Positions 1-8,526 of a DNA stretch of 64,000 bases are shown piece by piece. Position numbers and translations under genes: made by a program. Numbering within the stretch: position 1 is the first letter of the stretch; every line of letters starts with the position of its first letter. Where the stretch lies: contig NZ_CAJHBS010000006.1 of the NCBI RefSeq assembly GCF_904846705.1, positions 95,353 to 159,352 of the forward strand, read 5' to 3'. Under the pieces are notes generated by a model. The model made no database searches. It was not told the DNA's origin and saw only the letters and a list, made by a program, of their open reading frames with translations. This DNA comes from Psychrobacter sp. Pi2-52 (GTDB taxonomy: Bacteria; Pseudomonadota; Gammaproteobacteria; Pseudomonadales; Moraxellaceae).

Positions 1-520
1 ATAACGCGCCAACATCTGTTAAGTGCTTATCAAAAAAGTCCATGACGGCAGCGGGCTCTGCCAACCATTCGAGTAGCGCGTGCGACATAATCAAATCAAA
101 CTTTTCTGTCTCTGTCTGAGCCAGTTTTTCTTCAAGCGCTTGATAAGGGCAAATATACCAAGTGATGTCTAGCTTTTTATCGATTTTCTCTGCGCTCGCT
201 TTTGCCTTCTCAAGCATATTTGCTGAGATGTCATTTATGACTACGTTATGACCTTGAGCAGCAAGTTCTATCGCAATTTGCGCAAGCCCTGCACCCACAT
301 CCAAGATGCGTAAAGGTCGCCCAAGCGCCTCACTCATTTGTGCGCTATATTCGAAAATATCACGGCGTAGCACAGCCAATCGAATCTCGCCTTTTAAACC
401 ACCATAGACTTTCTTTTCGAAATGATCGGCAATGGCATCGAAACTACGATCTGCTCGATCGTTTTCTGCTGGTATAGAAAGGTTTGAGTCAGGCTGGCTA
501 TCTTGATGTCTAATTGGCAT
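1..520 (-). CDS. cmoM: tRNA 5-carboxymethoxyuridine methyltransferase CmoM (partial, 3' end outside window)
   Basis: SAM-dependent methyltransferase expected to methylate 5-carboxymethoxyuridine at tRNA wobble position 34. The gene runs off the left edge, so only about 173 N-terminal codons are seen. After a polar leader the protein shows SFDAIADHFEKKVYGG and KGEIRLAVLRRD, which match the CmoM/SmtA (YecP) N-terminus. The SAM-binding motif I follows as RILDVGAGLAQIAIELA, then VINDISANMLEKA, and later DLIMSHALLEWLAEP, the family's characteristic HA(V/L)LEW segment. The start is the ATG at 518-520; no strong Shine-Dalgarno sequence precedes it. The small membrane protein gene lies 56 bases upstream on the same strand and may be co-transcribed. 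The assignment rests on motif recognition; a generic class I methyltransferase is the alternative. Confidence 0.8.
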   Translation of the reverse strand, partial: MPIRHQDSQPDSNLSIPAENDRADRSFDAIADHFEKKVYGGLKGEIRLAVLRRDIFEYSAQMSEALGRPLRILDVGAGLAQIAIELAAQGHNVVINDISANMLEKAKASAEKIDKKLDITWYICPYQALEEKLAQTETEKFDLIMSHALLEWLAEPAAVMDFFDKHLTDVGAL

Positions 521-576
521 AAGGTATTTAGTTCAATAAGTAAGAGGGTCAAATTAATAAAACTATTCAGTATTAA

Positions 577-858
577 CTAGCGTTTCAGGCGTCTGTTAAT
601 TACCCATTTAAAAACGACCTTCGCTAATACAATAACGACAAATACCACAATAACAAACACCCACATACCATTGCCTTGTAGATTCTCTTGATAGGCTTTT
701 GACAAGTATGCTGATAAAGCCATCGCGGCTAAAAGTGCTCCCCAACGGACATAAGGGACAGCGCGATTGTTATGGTTAGGAAAGCTAGCCACATAATCGC
801 TAGAAAAACTGTATAGCACCATTGCTAAAATCCAAACAATTGCAAAAATGATATCCAT
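577..858 (-). CDS. Small hypothetical inner-membrane protein, 93 aa
   Basis: I do not recognise the family. The 93-residue product is largely hydrophobic, with three likely membrane segments: about residues 1-18, 36-52 and 64-85. It ends in a positive tail (KWVINRRLKR), so the C-terminus is probably cytoplasmic. There is no signal peptide cleavage motif. The gene is followed at 56 bases by cmoM on the same strand, so the two may share a transcript, although nothing links their functions. It is an uninterrupted reading frame with amino-acid use typical of a real membrane protein, which is why I include it. Confidence 0.65.
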   Translation of the reverse strand: MDIIFAIVWILAMVLYSFSSDYVASFPNHNNRAVPYVRWGALLAAMALSAYLSKAYQENLQGNGMWVFVIVVFVVIVLAKVVFKWVINRRLKR

Positions 859-1325
859 AATAAAAGTAGCCTGTTAGGTCGTTATGTAAGTGCTATAAAA
901 GATGAGGTAGTGTAGCGTTTAGAAATTTTTTGTCCAGTATCACTAGAAAATAACCGCATCAAAGTGGTTTAAATCATAATGTGCTCATGAGAATAATATG
1001 ACTGTTGAAAATAGTATGCTTATGAAAGAATTATGGTTGTAAAAAAAGCATGCTCATGAAAACAATCAGTTCACGTCAGAGACAGTTGTAGGTGTTGTTG
1101 TATTGGCTAAATATTCTAAGCATCCTAGTTGTTTGCCAATAGAGCTTATATGCAAACCACGTATGAGCTCTATGCTCAAGATTTTAGCGTTAAATCAAAT
1201 GTCATGTTGAATTGTAAATAGAGATATAAGCATTCACTCAGTTAGTCAAAATAAATCTTGTCGAACTGTAGCTAATGAGTATAGTATTTTTCTATTTAAT
1301 ATCCATCAAATACGGAGAATAAACA
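859..1325. other. Gene-free stretch with degenerate repeat
   Basis: No convincing coding region was found. From about 982 to 1075 a degenerate 34-35 base unit occurs roughly two and a half times: each copy begins TGCT(C/T)ATGA at 982, 1017 and 1051. The remainder is A+T-rich and ends with GGAG at 1314-1317, the ribosome binding site of the small gene at 1326. Confidence 0.5.
982..1075. repeat. Degenerate tandem repeat, ~35-base period
   Basis: Three starts of the same unit, TGCT(C/T)ATGA followed by an A-rich stretch, lie at 982, 1017 and 1051, spaced 35 and 34 bases apart. The first two copies also share a GACTGTTG/GGTTGT-like centre. Copies have diverged, so this is an old duplication or a weakly selected repeat. 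No function can be assigned. Confidence 0.45.
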
Positions 1326-1505
1326 ATGAAGTTAATCAATACAGCGCTACTGGCCCTAGTATTTGCCTTTACATCTATGAGCCAAGCACAAGCTCGAAAT
1401 ACGCCTTGTTCAGGAAAAATGGGCGGGCTGTCTCATTGCTCAGCAGATGGTAAGTTCGTCTGTAAAAATGGCAAAATCAGCCAATCAAAAAAAACCTGCC
1501 ATTAG
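1326..1505 (+). CDS. Tiny secreted Cys-rich protein, 59 aa
   Basis: A 59-codon gene. The N-terminus is a clear signal peptide: MKLINTALLALVFAF, then a polar stretch ending SQAQA, with cleavage likely after A22-A24. The mature part is only about 35 residues and carries four cysteines in the pattern TPCSGKMGG, SHCSADG, FVCKNGK, KTCH. This suggests two disulfides and a periplasmic or secreted fold. A GGAG ribosome binding site sits at 1314-1317, nine bases before the ATG. I believe similar short CxGKxGG...C proteins exist in related bacteria but know no function. It stands alone upstream of gyrA. It could be a toxin-like or metal-binding peptide, but nothing in the sequence decides this. Confidence 0.7.
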   Translation: MKLINTALLALVFAFTSMSQAQARNTPCSGKMGGLSHCSADGKFVCKNGKISQSKKTCH

Positions 1506-1604
1506 AATTATTTTAGCGTGTGCCGATAATTCAAAATATCACTGCGAATGAACCGCCTAGCTTGATTTTAATGGTGGTCAGAACCCCCTAAATCAGCAAA
1601 TTTG

Positions 1605-1613
1605 TGCTAAAAT
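1605..1613 (+). promoter_or_regulatory. Possible extended -10 promoter for gyrA
   Basis: TGC followed by TAAAAT fits an extended -10 element (TGnTATAAT-like), about 185 bases before the gyrA start. No good -35 hexamer is seen. Similar TGCTATAAT boxes precede tgt and cdsA in this window, which supports the motif class. Confidence 0.35.
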
Positions 1614-1797
1614 AGCTTCTTTTATTAAACATTAAAACTATCGCTATTTTCCTATTGTTTTGCACGTGTAGCAGTGTTTTTTTATGGTATCTATTTTGGT
1701 CATGACTGCCCATTTATGTGGCAGTATTTTTATATGATCTATGGGTGCCACAAGCGATGTGTCAACGTTAGAAAAAAATGTGAGTGAAGGAGTGTAT

Positions 1798-4590
1798 ATG
1801 AGCGAATCGGTCAGTCCTATTGGCATCGTAGATGAACTAAAGCAGTCGTATTTGGATTATGCGATGAGCGTGATCGTCTCGCGTGCGCTGCCTGATGTGC
1901 GTGATGGGTTCAAACCTGTACACCGCCGCGTGATGTATGCCATGCACGTGCTATCAAACGATTATAATAAACCGTATAAAAAGTCAGCACGTGTGGTCGG
2001 TGATGTTATCGGTAAGTACCATCCACATGGCGATAGTGCCGTCTATGATGCCATCGTCCGTATGGCGCAGGATTTTAGCTTGCGCTATCCAATGGTTGAT
2101 GGTCAAGGTAACTTTGGCTCGATCGATGATGATCCTCCGGCAGCGATGCGTTATACCGAAGTACGTATGACCAAACTGACCCACCAGATGCTCGCTGATT
2201 TGGACAAAGACACGGTCGATTGGGAAGACAACTACGACGGCTCTGAGCGCATGCCAAGCGTGATGCCAGCGCGTATTCCTAACTTATTGGTCAATGGCGC
2301 GACGGGTATTGCCGTTGGTATGGCGACCAATATGGCACCCCATAACCTGACCGAAGTGATCAATGCTTGTCTAGCCTATGCTGAAAACCCACAAGTTTCA
2401 GCTGAAGAGCTGATGTCGCATATCTCAGGTCCTGATTTCCCTACGGGCGGTATTATCTATGGTCGCGCGGGCATTTTAGATGCTTATCGTACGGGTAAAG
2501 GCCGCTTGCATATTCGTGGTCGTTATCATATCGAGCCGATGAGCAATTCTGGCGTCAACCGCGATCGTGAGCGCATCGTATTCACCGAAGTACCTTATCA
2601 GGCTAACAAAGCCAAGTTGATTGAGCGTATCGCAGAGCTGGTCCGTGATAAAAAAATCGAAGGTATTAGCGAAATTCGTGATGAGTCTGATAAAGATGGT
2701 ATGCGTATAGCTATTGATTTGCGTCGCGGTGAGACGGCTGAAGTTATCGTTAATAACCTATTTCTACAAACGCCGCTAGAGTCTAGCTTTAGTATCAATA
2801 TGGTGGCGCTGGATAATGGTCAGCCAAAACTATTGACCTTGCGTCAGCTTATCGCTGCATTTGTCCGTCATCGTCAAGAAGTGGTGACACGTCGTACGAT
2901 TTATGAATTGAACAAAGCCCGCGTTCGTGGTCATTTGCTAGAAGGTCTAACGGTTGCTCTAGCCAATATCGACGAAATTATCGCGACGATTAAAGCTTCT
3001 GCAAACCGTGGCCTAGCACGTGAAAGCTTATTAAATAACACGTGGGGTTCAGGTAGCGTCGTTGCGATGCTTAGAGCTGCTGGTAGTCAATCAGTACGTC
3101 CTGAGTTTATCGAAGGCGAAGATCCTAAGGCGCCGTTTGGTCTGATCGAAGGCGAAGAGCGCTATCGCTTGTCACTTGAGCAGGTCAATGCGATTTTAGA
3201 TATGCAGTTGCATCGTTTGACGGGTCTTGAACAAGACAAGTTGACTGAAGAATACCAAGACTTACTGCGTGAAATTGCACACTTAGAGTCTATCCTTGGC
3301 GATTTTGATAAGCTGATGGCTATTATCTCTAATGAGATGATCGAGATTCGTGATAACTTTGGTGATGAGCGCCGTACCGATATCATCGATTCACGCATGG
3401 ACTTTAGTCGCGAAGACCTTATCCCTGAGCAAACGGTCGTCATGACGGTGTCGCGTACTGGCTACGCTAAGACTCAGCCGATTGATGATTATGTCGCGCA
3501 AAAACGTGGCGGTAAAGGTAAGTCTGCTACGGCAATGAAAGAAGATGATGTGATCGATCATTTAGTCGTGACATCAACACATTCTACGGTACTGTGTTTC
3601 ACTGATAGTGGACGTGTCTTTAGTCTACGTGGTTTTGAAGTGCCGATTGCCAGTCGCGGTGCTCGTGGTCGTCCATTGGTCAATCTAATTGGCCTAAATA
3701 GCGACGAAACCGTTACGACGATATTGCCAATTCCAAAAATTGTGGAAGATACATCAGTAGTAAGTGAAGTATCAGAAGTAATCAATGATGACGATTCGGT
3801 AGAAGATAGCAACCAAGCAGAGCCACCTTTTGTGTTCTTTGCCACTGCCAATGGTACAGTGAAGCGAGTAGAGCTGAAGCAGTTTGCCAATATCAGATCG
3901 AACGGTTTGATTGCAGTTGGATTAGAAGACGGTGATAAATTGGTCAGCGCTCGTATTACTAATGGTAGCCAAGAAGTGATGTTGTTCGCTTCAAGTGGTA
4001 AAGCCATTCGTTTTGATGAGAATGATGCGCGTGCGATGGGCCGTACGGCAAAAGGCGTCCGCGGTATGCGTTTGGCTACTGATGAATTTATCAAGTCATT
4101 GGTCGTTATCGAAGATGATGTACGTGAAATCCTGATTGCTTGTGAAAATGGCTTTGGTAAACGTACCTTTATCGATGAGTTCAATACACAAAATCGTGGC
4201 GGTGGCGGTGTGATCGCTATCAAGACCAGCGAGCGTAATGGCGCACTAGTACGAGCGACCAAGGTTGACTCTACCGACGACATTATCTTAATCTCTGATA
4301 AAGGTACGTTGGTTCGTACCCCAGTTGAGCATGTCGCTAGCTCTGGTCGTAATACGCAAGGCGTAACATTGATTCGTCTGTCAAAAGATGAAAAACTGGT
4401 TGCCATGGCGCGTGTTGAGCACGAAGAGAGCGATGACGAGCTTATCGATGCGATGAGAGAGGACGGTACGTTTGAGGTAGAAGGTCAGGAGCAGATAGGT
4501 ATTGATGCGACAACTGACAATACCGCAACTACTGACGTTGATGATGTGATTGATATTGCAAACGATCATAAACCAAGTGACAATCTATAA
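1798..4590 (+). CDS. gyrA: DNA gyrase subunit A
   Basis: Catalytic A subunit of the type II topoisomerase that introduces negative supercoils with GyrB. I choose the ATG at 1798 (930 aa) because GAAGGAG lies five bases upstream at 1786-1792; an in-frame ATG at 1741 lacks such a site. The N-terminal breakage-reunion domain is highly conserved, with the quinolone-resistance region [13 protein letters not shown]. The residues equivalent to E. coli Ser83 and Asp87 (here about Ser80 and Asp84) are wild type. The catalytic Tyr is in AAMRYTE (about Tyr119). The GyrA box is QKRGGKGK. Unlike E. coli, the C-terminal pinwheel carries an acidic insertion of roughly 28 residues (around bases 3745-3825), and the protein ends in a long acidic tail. 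The gene is followed by a strong terminator at 4675. Confidence 0.97.
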   Translation: MSESVSPIGIVDELKQSYLDYAMSVIVSRALPDVRDGFKPVHRRVMYAMHVLSNDYNKPYKKSARVVGDVIGKYHPHGDSAVYDAIVRMAQDFSLRYPMVDGQGNFGSIDDDPPAAMRYTEVRMTKLTHQMLADLDKDTVDWEDNYDGSERMPSVMPARIPNLLVNGATGIAVGMATNMAPHNLTEVINACLAYAENPQVSAEELMSHISGPDFPTGGIIYGRAGILDAYRTGKGRLHIRGRYHIEPMSNSGVNRDRERIVFTEVPYQANKAKLIERIAELVRDKKIEGISEIRDESDKDGMRIAIDLRRGETAEVIVNNLFLQTPLESSFSINMVALDNGQPKLLTLRQLIAAFVRHRQEVVTRRTIYELNKARVRGHLLEGLTVALANIDEIIATIKASANRGLARESLLNNTWGSGSVVAMLRAAGSQSVRPEFIEGEDPKAPFGLIEGEERYRLSLEQVNAILDMQLHRLTGLEQDKLTEEYQDLLREIAHLESILGDFDKLMAIISNEMIEIRDNFGDERRTDIIDSRMDFSREDLIPEQTVVMTVSRTGYAKTQPIDDYVAQKRGGKGKSATAMKEDDVIDHLVVTSTHSTVLCFTDSGRVFSLRGFEVPIASRGARGRPLVNLIGLNSDETVTTILPIPKIVEDTSVVSEVSEVINDDDSVEDSNQAEPPFVFFATANGTVKRVELKQFANIRSNGLIAVGLEDGDKLVSARITNGSQEVMLFASSGKAIRFDENDARAMGRTAKGVRGMRLATDEFIKSLVVIEDDVREILIACENGFGKRTFIDEFNTQNRGGGGVIAIKTSERNGALVRATKVDSTDDIILISDKGTLVRTPVEHVASSGRNTQGVTLIRLSKDEKLVAMARVEHEESDDELIDAMREDGTFEVEGQEQIGIDATTDNTATTDVDDVIDIANDHKPSDNL

Positions 4591-4674
4591 TAGACTAACT
4601 ATGCATAAGAAGATGACGAGTAATAGTCTTGGTAATTAGCTTTTGAGTCTAGTCTCTTAGCATTTTTCTAGAAA

Positions 4675-4712
4675 AAAGCCTCTGACGTTATCGTCGGAGG
4701 CTTTTGTTTTTT
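4675..4712 (+). terminator. Intrinsic terminator after gyrA
   Basis: A 13-bp stem (4675-4687 with 4692-4704, one T-G wobble, TTAT loop) is followed by a T-rich run. It ends gyrA transcription. A near-copy of this hairpin lies at 5995-6024, in the same position relative to the next paralogous gene. Confidence 0.85.
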
Positions 4713-4766
4713 AACTCTCATTTTTTCAATACTGTAAATAAGGTTCTATTTTTTAAGGCTGTTGTT

Positions 4767-5837
4767 ATGCTTACGACCAATCAAACTTTTCAGGGAACGG
4801 TTGCTTCGGTAACATCGAGCTTTTTATTCTCGATGATGTTTTTGTTTGGACTGTTTATGCTGCCCTTAACAGGGACGCAGGTAGCGTCATGGCGTGTGCT
4901 CATGATGTTGCTCAGTTTGGTAATATTGGTCAGTTTGACTAAGCAGTGGCAACGTGTTTTTGATTATATAAAGACGCTAAAGACAGTCAAGGAATGGTTA
5001 ATATTTATACTGCCTGCGCCAATCCTAGGTGGACAGATTTGGTTGTTTATGTGGGCGCCGGTCAATGGGTTTGGTCTCGATGTCACGTTGGGTTATTTCT
5101 TATTGCCGCTAGTGATGATTGTGCTTGGTCGATTCTTTTATCATGAGTATATGAGCATCTTGCAGTGGGCTGCTGCGATATTTGCAGCACTCGGTATCGG
5201 CTACGATATTGTTCAGTATGGTTCAGTCTCTTGGGTGACATTGTTTGTATGCTTGGGTTATCCACCATATTACCTGCTACGACGCACTCTCTCTGTACCG
5301 CCCATTACAGGGTTATTGTTTGATTTGACGCTGTTGACACCAGTTGTGCTCATCGTGCTCTACATGACAGGCGGTTTTGATGTTGCGGCGCAAGACGTGA
5401 AGTTCTGGTATCTACTGCCACTGCTTGGTGCTTTTAGTGCGCTTGCGATGTCGCTGACGATGATTGCCAGTAGCAAGCTGCCAGTATCACTGTTTGGAGC
5501 GCTAAGTTATATAGAGCCGATGCTGTTATTTGTGTTGTCTATCACGGTTCTGAGTCAAAGCCTTGAAGAAGGTGGTTCGCTCTTTATGTACGGGATGATT
5601 ACCCTTGCGCTACTGGTCATGATGGCCGATAGCGTAAAAGGCTACCTCGTTCGTCAGCGTAATGACCGCTTGCATGGTTATAGAGAGCTTCAGATTGGCG
5701 GCTTTCCACCGCGTCGTCATTTTATCAATCAGCGTATCGATGGTGTGCTAAAAGCCCATCGTTTTCGTAAGATTCGTCGTTACCAAAAGAAGATGGATAA
5801 GATACAGCAAAAAATCGAACAACTTGATGCAAAATAA
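4767..5837 (+). CDS. RarD-like EamA/DMT transporter, copy 1
   Basis: Ten-helix inner-membrane permease of the drug/metabolite transporter superfamily, closest in pattern to RarD. Matching landmarks are SWRVL near the N-terminus, a W-rich ILGGQIWLFMWAPVNG segment, LEVTLGYFLLPLVMIVLGR-like helices and SLFGALSYIEPMLLF late in the protein. The substrate is unknown, and the old label 'chloramphenicol-sensitive protein' says little about function. I start at the ATG at 4767 (356 aa). Upstream in-frame codons lie inside the gyrA terminator, and this start aligns exactly with the second copy, with AAGG eight bases before. The C-terminal tail is basic and coiled-coil-like (KIRRYQKKMDKIQQKIEQL). It is followed directly by a paralog of equal length. 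Confidence 0.85.
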   Translation: MLTTNQTFQGTVASVTSSFLFSMMFLFGLFMLPLTGTQVASWRVLMMLLSLVILVSLTKQWQRVFDYIKTLKTVKEWLIFILPAPILGGQIWLFMWAPVNGFGLDVTLGYFLLPLVMIVLGRFFYHEYMSILQWAAAIFAALGIGYDIVQYGSVSWVTLFVCLGYPPYYLLRRTLSVPPITGLLFDLTLLTPVVLIVLYMTGGFDVAAQDVKFWYLLPLLGAFSALAMSLTMIASSKLPVSLFGALSYIEPMLLFVLSITVLSQSLEEGGSLFMYGMITLALLVMMADSVKGYLVRQRNDRLHGYRELQIGGFPPRRHFINQRIDGVLKAHRFRKIRRYQKKMDKIQQKIEQLDAK

Positions 5838-5994
5838 GCACTTACCTGCATTAAATTTACTCAATTTAAAAGTTTAGACACTAGATGAGCAGTGGCATTG
5901 CTTATTCATTCTGACTTTGACATAATGCCGACCATGATGTAAGCCTAATACATCAAAAGCGTTCAACTTAGATTGCGCGACGACCTTATATGCA

Positions 5995-6034
5995 AAAGCC
6001 TCAGACGTTCTCGTCTGAGGCTTTTGTTTTTTTT
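5995..6034 (+). terminator. Terminator hairpin between the two RarD-like genes
   Basis: A 13-bp perfect stem (5995-6007 with 6012-6024, loop TTCT) is followed by TTTTG and eight Ts. Compared with the gyrA terminator the T-G pair is replaced by A-T, so pairing is preserved. It ends copy 1 transcription and lies about 54 bases before the copy 2 start. Confidence 0.8.
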
Positions 6035-6077
6035 AAAAATTGCCATGGATGTGCCCCAATCTTTAAAGGCTGTTGTG

Positions 6078-7148
6078 ATGCTGACTATTAACCAAACCTC
6101 GCAGGGTACAATCACTGCTGTCGCTGCAAATTTTTTATACTCATTGCTGTTCTTATTTGGTCTACTGCTGCAACCATTATCAGGTACGCAAGTCGCTTCG
6201 TGGCGCGTGCTAACAATGTTTTTTAGTCTCGTGCTGCTGGTCAGCGTATTAAAGCAGTGGCAGCACATTTTCGATTATCTAAAAACACTAAAGAACGCGA
6301 AAGAGTGGTTTTTATTTATACTACCCACACCGATTTTGGGCGCGCAAATCTGGATATTTATGTGGGCGCCAGTTAATGGTTTGGGACTTGAGGTAACGTT
6401 GGGTTACTTCCTATATCCGATGATTATGATTGTTGTCGGCAGGTTCTTTTACAACGAAGACATGAGCTTACTTCAGTGGGCTGCCATTGTGTGTGCAGGT
6501 CTTGATATCGCTTACGATATTTTTGAGTATGGCGCTATTTCTTGGGCGACTTTGTTTGTTTGCTTGGGTTATCCTCCTTATTATCTATTACGCCGTAAGC
6601 TTGCAGTACCGCCTATTACTGGTCTGATTTCAGACCTTGTATTGTTGTTGCCAGTGGTATTGGTCGCACTGTATATGAATGGTGGTTTTGAAGTAGCAAT
6701 CACCAACCACAAGCTTTGGTATCTGCTGCCATTATTAGGCATTATTAGCACCGCTGCGATGTCACTAACGATGGTGGCCAGTCAGAAGTTGCCTGTTTCA
6801 CTGTTTGGCACTCTGTGCTACCTTGAGCCAATATTCTTGTTCATATTCTCAATCGCAATTTTAGATCGTAACTTACATGATGGTGGCTCCATGCTGATGT
6901 ACAGCATGATCTTTATCGCACTGCTGATTATGATTGCCGATAGCGCATTAGGTTATACGGCGCGTAAACGTGAAGACCGCTTACATGGCTACAATGAGCC
7001 ACAAGTAGGCAGTTTTCCACCACGCCGTCGTCTCAAAAACCGCCGTATCAAAGGTGTACTAATCGCGCATCGATTCCGTCAGATCAAGAAGTATCAGCAA
7101 AAAATAGATAAAATGACGCGCAAGATTGAAGCATTGCATTTAGATTGA
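6078..7148 (+). CDS. RarD-like EamA/DMT transporter, copy 2
   Basis: Second of two tandem paralogs, 356 aa, same family and topology as the gene at 4767. Shared blocks include TQVASWRVL, FMWAPVNG, CLGYPPYYLLRR, VPPITGL, KLPVSLFG and the basic tail after the last helix (HRFRQIKKYQQKIDKM). The ATG at 6078 is chosen because it aligns with copy 1 and is preceded by AAAGG; in-frame upstream codons run through the terminator stem. Any promoter must lie between the hairpin and the start, or read-through must occur, since a strong terminator sits only about 54 bases upstream. Substrate unknown. The two copies may have diverged in specificity. Confidence 0.85.
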   Translation: MLTINQTSQGTITAVAANFLYSLLFLFGLLLQPLSGTQVASWRVLTMFFSLVLLVSVLKQWQHIFDYLKTLKNAKEWFLFILPTPILGAQIWIFMWAPVNGLGLEVTLGYFLYPMIMIVVGRFFYNEDMSLLQWAAIVCAGLDIAYDIFEYGAISWATLFVCLGYPPYYLLRRKLAVPPITGLISDLVLLLPVVLVALYMNGGFEVAITNHKLWYLLPLLGIISTAAMSLTMVASQKLPVSLFGTLCYLEPIFLFIFSIAILDRNLHDGGSMLMYSMIFIALLIMIADSALGYTARKREDRLHGYNEPQVGSFPPRRRLKNRRIKGVLIAHRFRQIKKYQQKIDKMTRKIEALHLD

Positions 7149-7347
7149 TGTCAAAGAGTACGAGTACACCGTCTGAGATAGTATCGATTCGGTAGGCATA
7201 GTTTTCCATCATGTCTGCCAACTCACAGTATTAAAGAAGTACAAATTACGCTATTATCGAGAGCAGTGGTGCCACAATCGATTAAACGTATGGTGCTATA
7301 TCTGAGATATTATGCTGATTTACTACAATATATAACTAGGACGGTTT

Positions 7348-8016
7348 ATGTTACATCTTCATCATTTAGCAAACTCGCGCTCGTTTCGTATTATCTGGCT
7401 GTTGGAAGAGCTCGGCGCCGATTATAAACTGACTTGCTATGAGCGCAACAAGGCATACCGTGCTCCTGATAGCCTAAAGCAAGTGCATCCGATTGGTAAT
7501 GCACCGATACTAGAAGCAGACGATCGTGTGCTGATTGAGTCAGGGTTTATCATTGAGTATTTGATTAAGCACTATGATAAAGAAAAGCAGTTCAAACCTG
7601 ACGATAATAACGAAGCAGCGTGGGAAGCCTACACGTTTTGGCTACACTTTGCAGAGGCTTCATTGATGCCACTGTTGGTCATGCGTTTGGTATTCACAAA
7701 AGTAGTGTCTCAGTCGCCGATGCTAATCAAACCTATCAGCAAAAAAATCCAAGGTCAGATTGAAAAAAATATGATCAGTAGCGGTTTGGAGAAGATGCTA
7801 GATATGATGGAGCGTCACTTACATGAAAATCACTGGTTTGCAGGTAGCGAATTTAGCGCCGCTGATATTCAAATGCATCTTGCAGTCTTGGGTGCCAATG
7901 CTGGTGCAGGTTTAGATCAGAGTAAATATACCAATCTTTTGAACTGGCTCAAACGCTGCGAAGAACGAGATGCCTTTAAGCGAGCAGAAAAAAAGGGTGG
8001 CCGTCTGAATTTTTAG
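7348..8016 (+). CDS. Glutathione S-transferase family protein
   Basis: A 222-residue protein with the two-domain GST layout. The N-terminal thioredoxin-like fold (about 1-80) has LANSRSFRIIWLLEEL, where a Ser near residue 10 could be the catalytic hydroxyl. It also has the cis-proline region GNAPIL and the glutathione-contacting ESGFIIEYL. The helical C-terminal domain (about 90-222) contains FSAADIQMHLAVL, the conserved N-capping box. It probably acts in the cytoplasm in detoxification or redox handling; the class and substrate cannot be told from sequence. A single-gene unit, ended by the long hairpin at 8065. Confidence 0.85.
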   Translation: MLHLHHLANSRSFRIIWLLEELGADYKLTCYERNKAYRAPDSLKQVHPIGNAPILEADDRVLIESGFIIEYLIKHYDKEKQFKPDDNNEAAWEAYTFWLHFAEASLMPLLVMRLVFTKVVSQSPMLIKPISKKIQGQIEKNMISSGLEKMLDMMERHLHENHWFAGSEFSAADIQMHLAVLGANAGAGLDQSKYTNLLNWLKRCEERDAFKRAEKKGGRLNF

Positions 8017-8064
8017 AGGATACTGGTATAATCATCTCTCAACGCTTAAGTAGCCATGTAGACC

Positions 8065-8099
8065 AAAGGCTTTGTTTATGAATAAACAAAGCCTTTTTT
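8065..8099 (+). terminator. Intrinsic terminator after the GST gene
   Basis: A perfect inverted repeat of 15 bases (8065-8079 with 8082-8096) is followed by a T run. It ends 12 bases before the next gene. Confidence 0.85.
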
Positions 8100-8110
8100 A
8101 GGATAATGTT

Positions 8111-8422
8111 ATGACAGAACTAAACACCTCGAATAAAGACCATCTGAAACAAGATAGCCTAGACAAAGATGACAATCAGTCAGCAACTCAAACGTCGCTT
8201 AATAAGCAAGATATCAGTATGCAAGAAAATAATAGACAACAGATTAATAGCCAACAAGTCTCTATCAAGTCGTGGTCACAGAAGATTCTGGTAGTGATTC
8301 TGTGTGCAGCGAGCTTTTATGGTGGCTGGAAATCTTACGAATCGAATATGGTAAATGAGTGCACGGCCAATGGTGGACAAATGGTTGAAGGTCAAAAGAC
8401 CATGATATGCCAACTGTCGTAG
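8111..8422 (+). CDS. Hypothetical single-pass membrane protein, 103 aa
   Basis: I do not recognise this family. Residues 1-55 are polar, rich in Asn, Gln, Ser, Asp and Lys, and probably disordered. Residues about 57-72 (KILVVILCAASFYGGW) form one membrane helix. The last 30 residues contain two cysteines (NECTANGG and MICQLS) that could form a disulfide if periplasmic, giving an N-in orientation. AGGAT seven bases before the ATG is the ribosome binding site. It sits between the GST terminator and RNase Z with no clear operon link. Confidence 0.6.
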   Translation: MTELNTSNKDHLKQDSLDKDDNQSATQTSLNKQDISMQENNRQQINSQQVSIKSWSQKILVVILCAASFYGGWKSYESNMVNECTANGGQMVEGQKTMICQLS

Positions 8423-8526
8423 CTAGGGGACATTCTTCGCTTATCCTATTCCTGTTATTATTTTTATAATTAAGAGACGCTCTCGTACTTCTTAGCCAGT
8501 ATTCCTGATAAATAAAAGGCATCATT

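Larger units (their letters stand above)
4675..7148 (+). repeat. Tandem duplication of a hairpin-plus-transporter unit
   Basis: Unit 1 (4675-5837) and unit 2 (5995-7148) each consist of a terminator-like hairpin, a short leader ending AAGGCTGTTGT(T/G), then a 356-codon RarD-like gene. The proteins align over their full length without large gaps but are clearly diverged, so the duplication is old. The hairpin of unit 1 serves as the gyrA terminator, suggesting that the duplicated segment began inside it. Confidence 0.75.

Noticed and set aside
2000..2060. Possible quinolone-resistance changes in gyrA
   Set aside because: The QRDR reads [13 protein letters not shown] with Ser and Asp at the key positions, so it is wild type.
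3558..4406. 282-codon open frame on the minus strand inside gyrA
   Set aside because: It lies entirely antisense to a strongly conserved gyrA region, has no ribosome binding site or family resemblance, and is Ser/Arg/Thr-rich as expected for a shadow frame.
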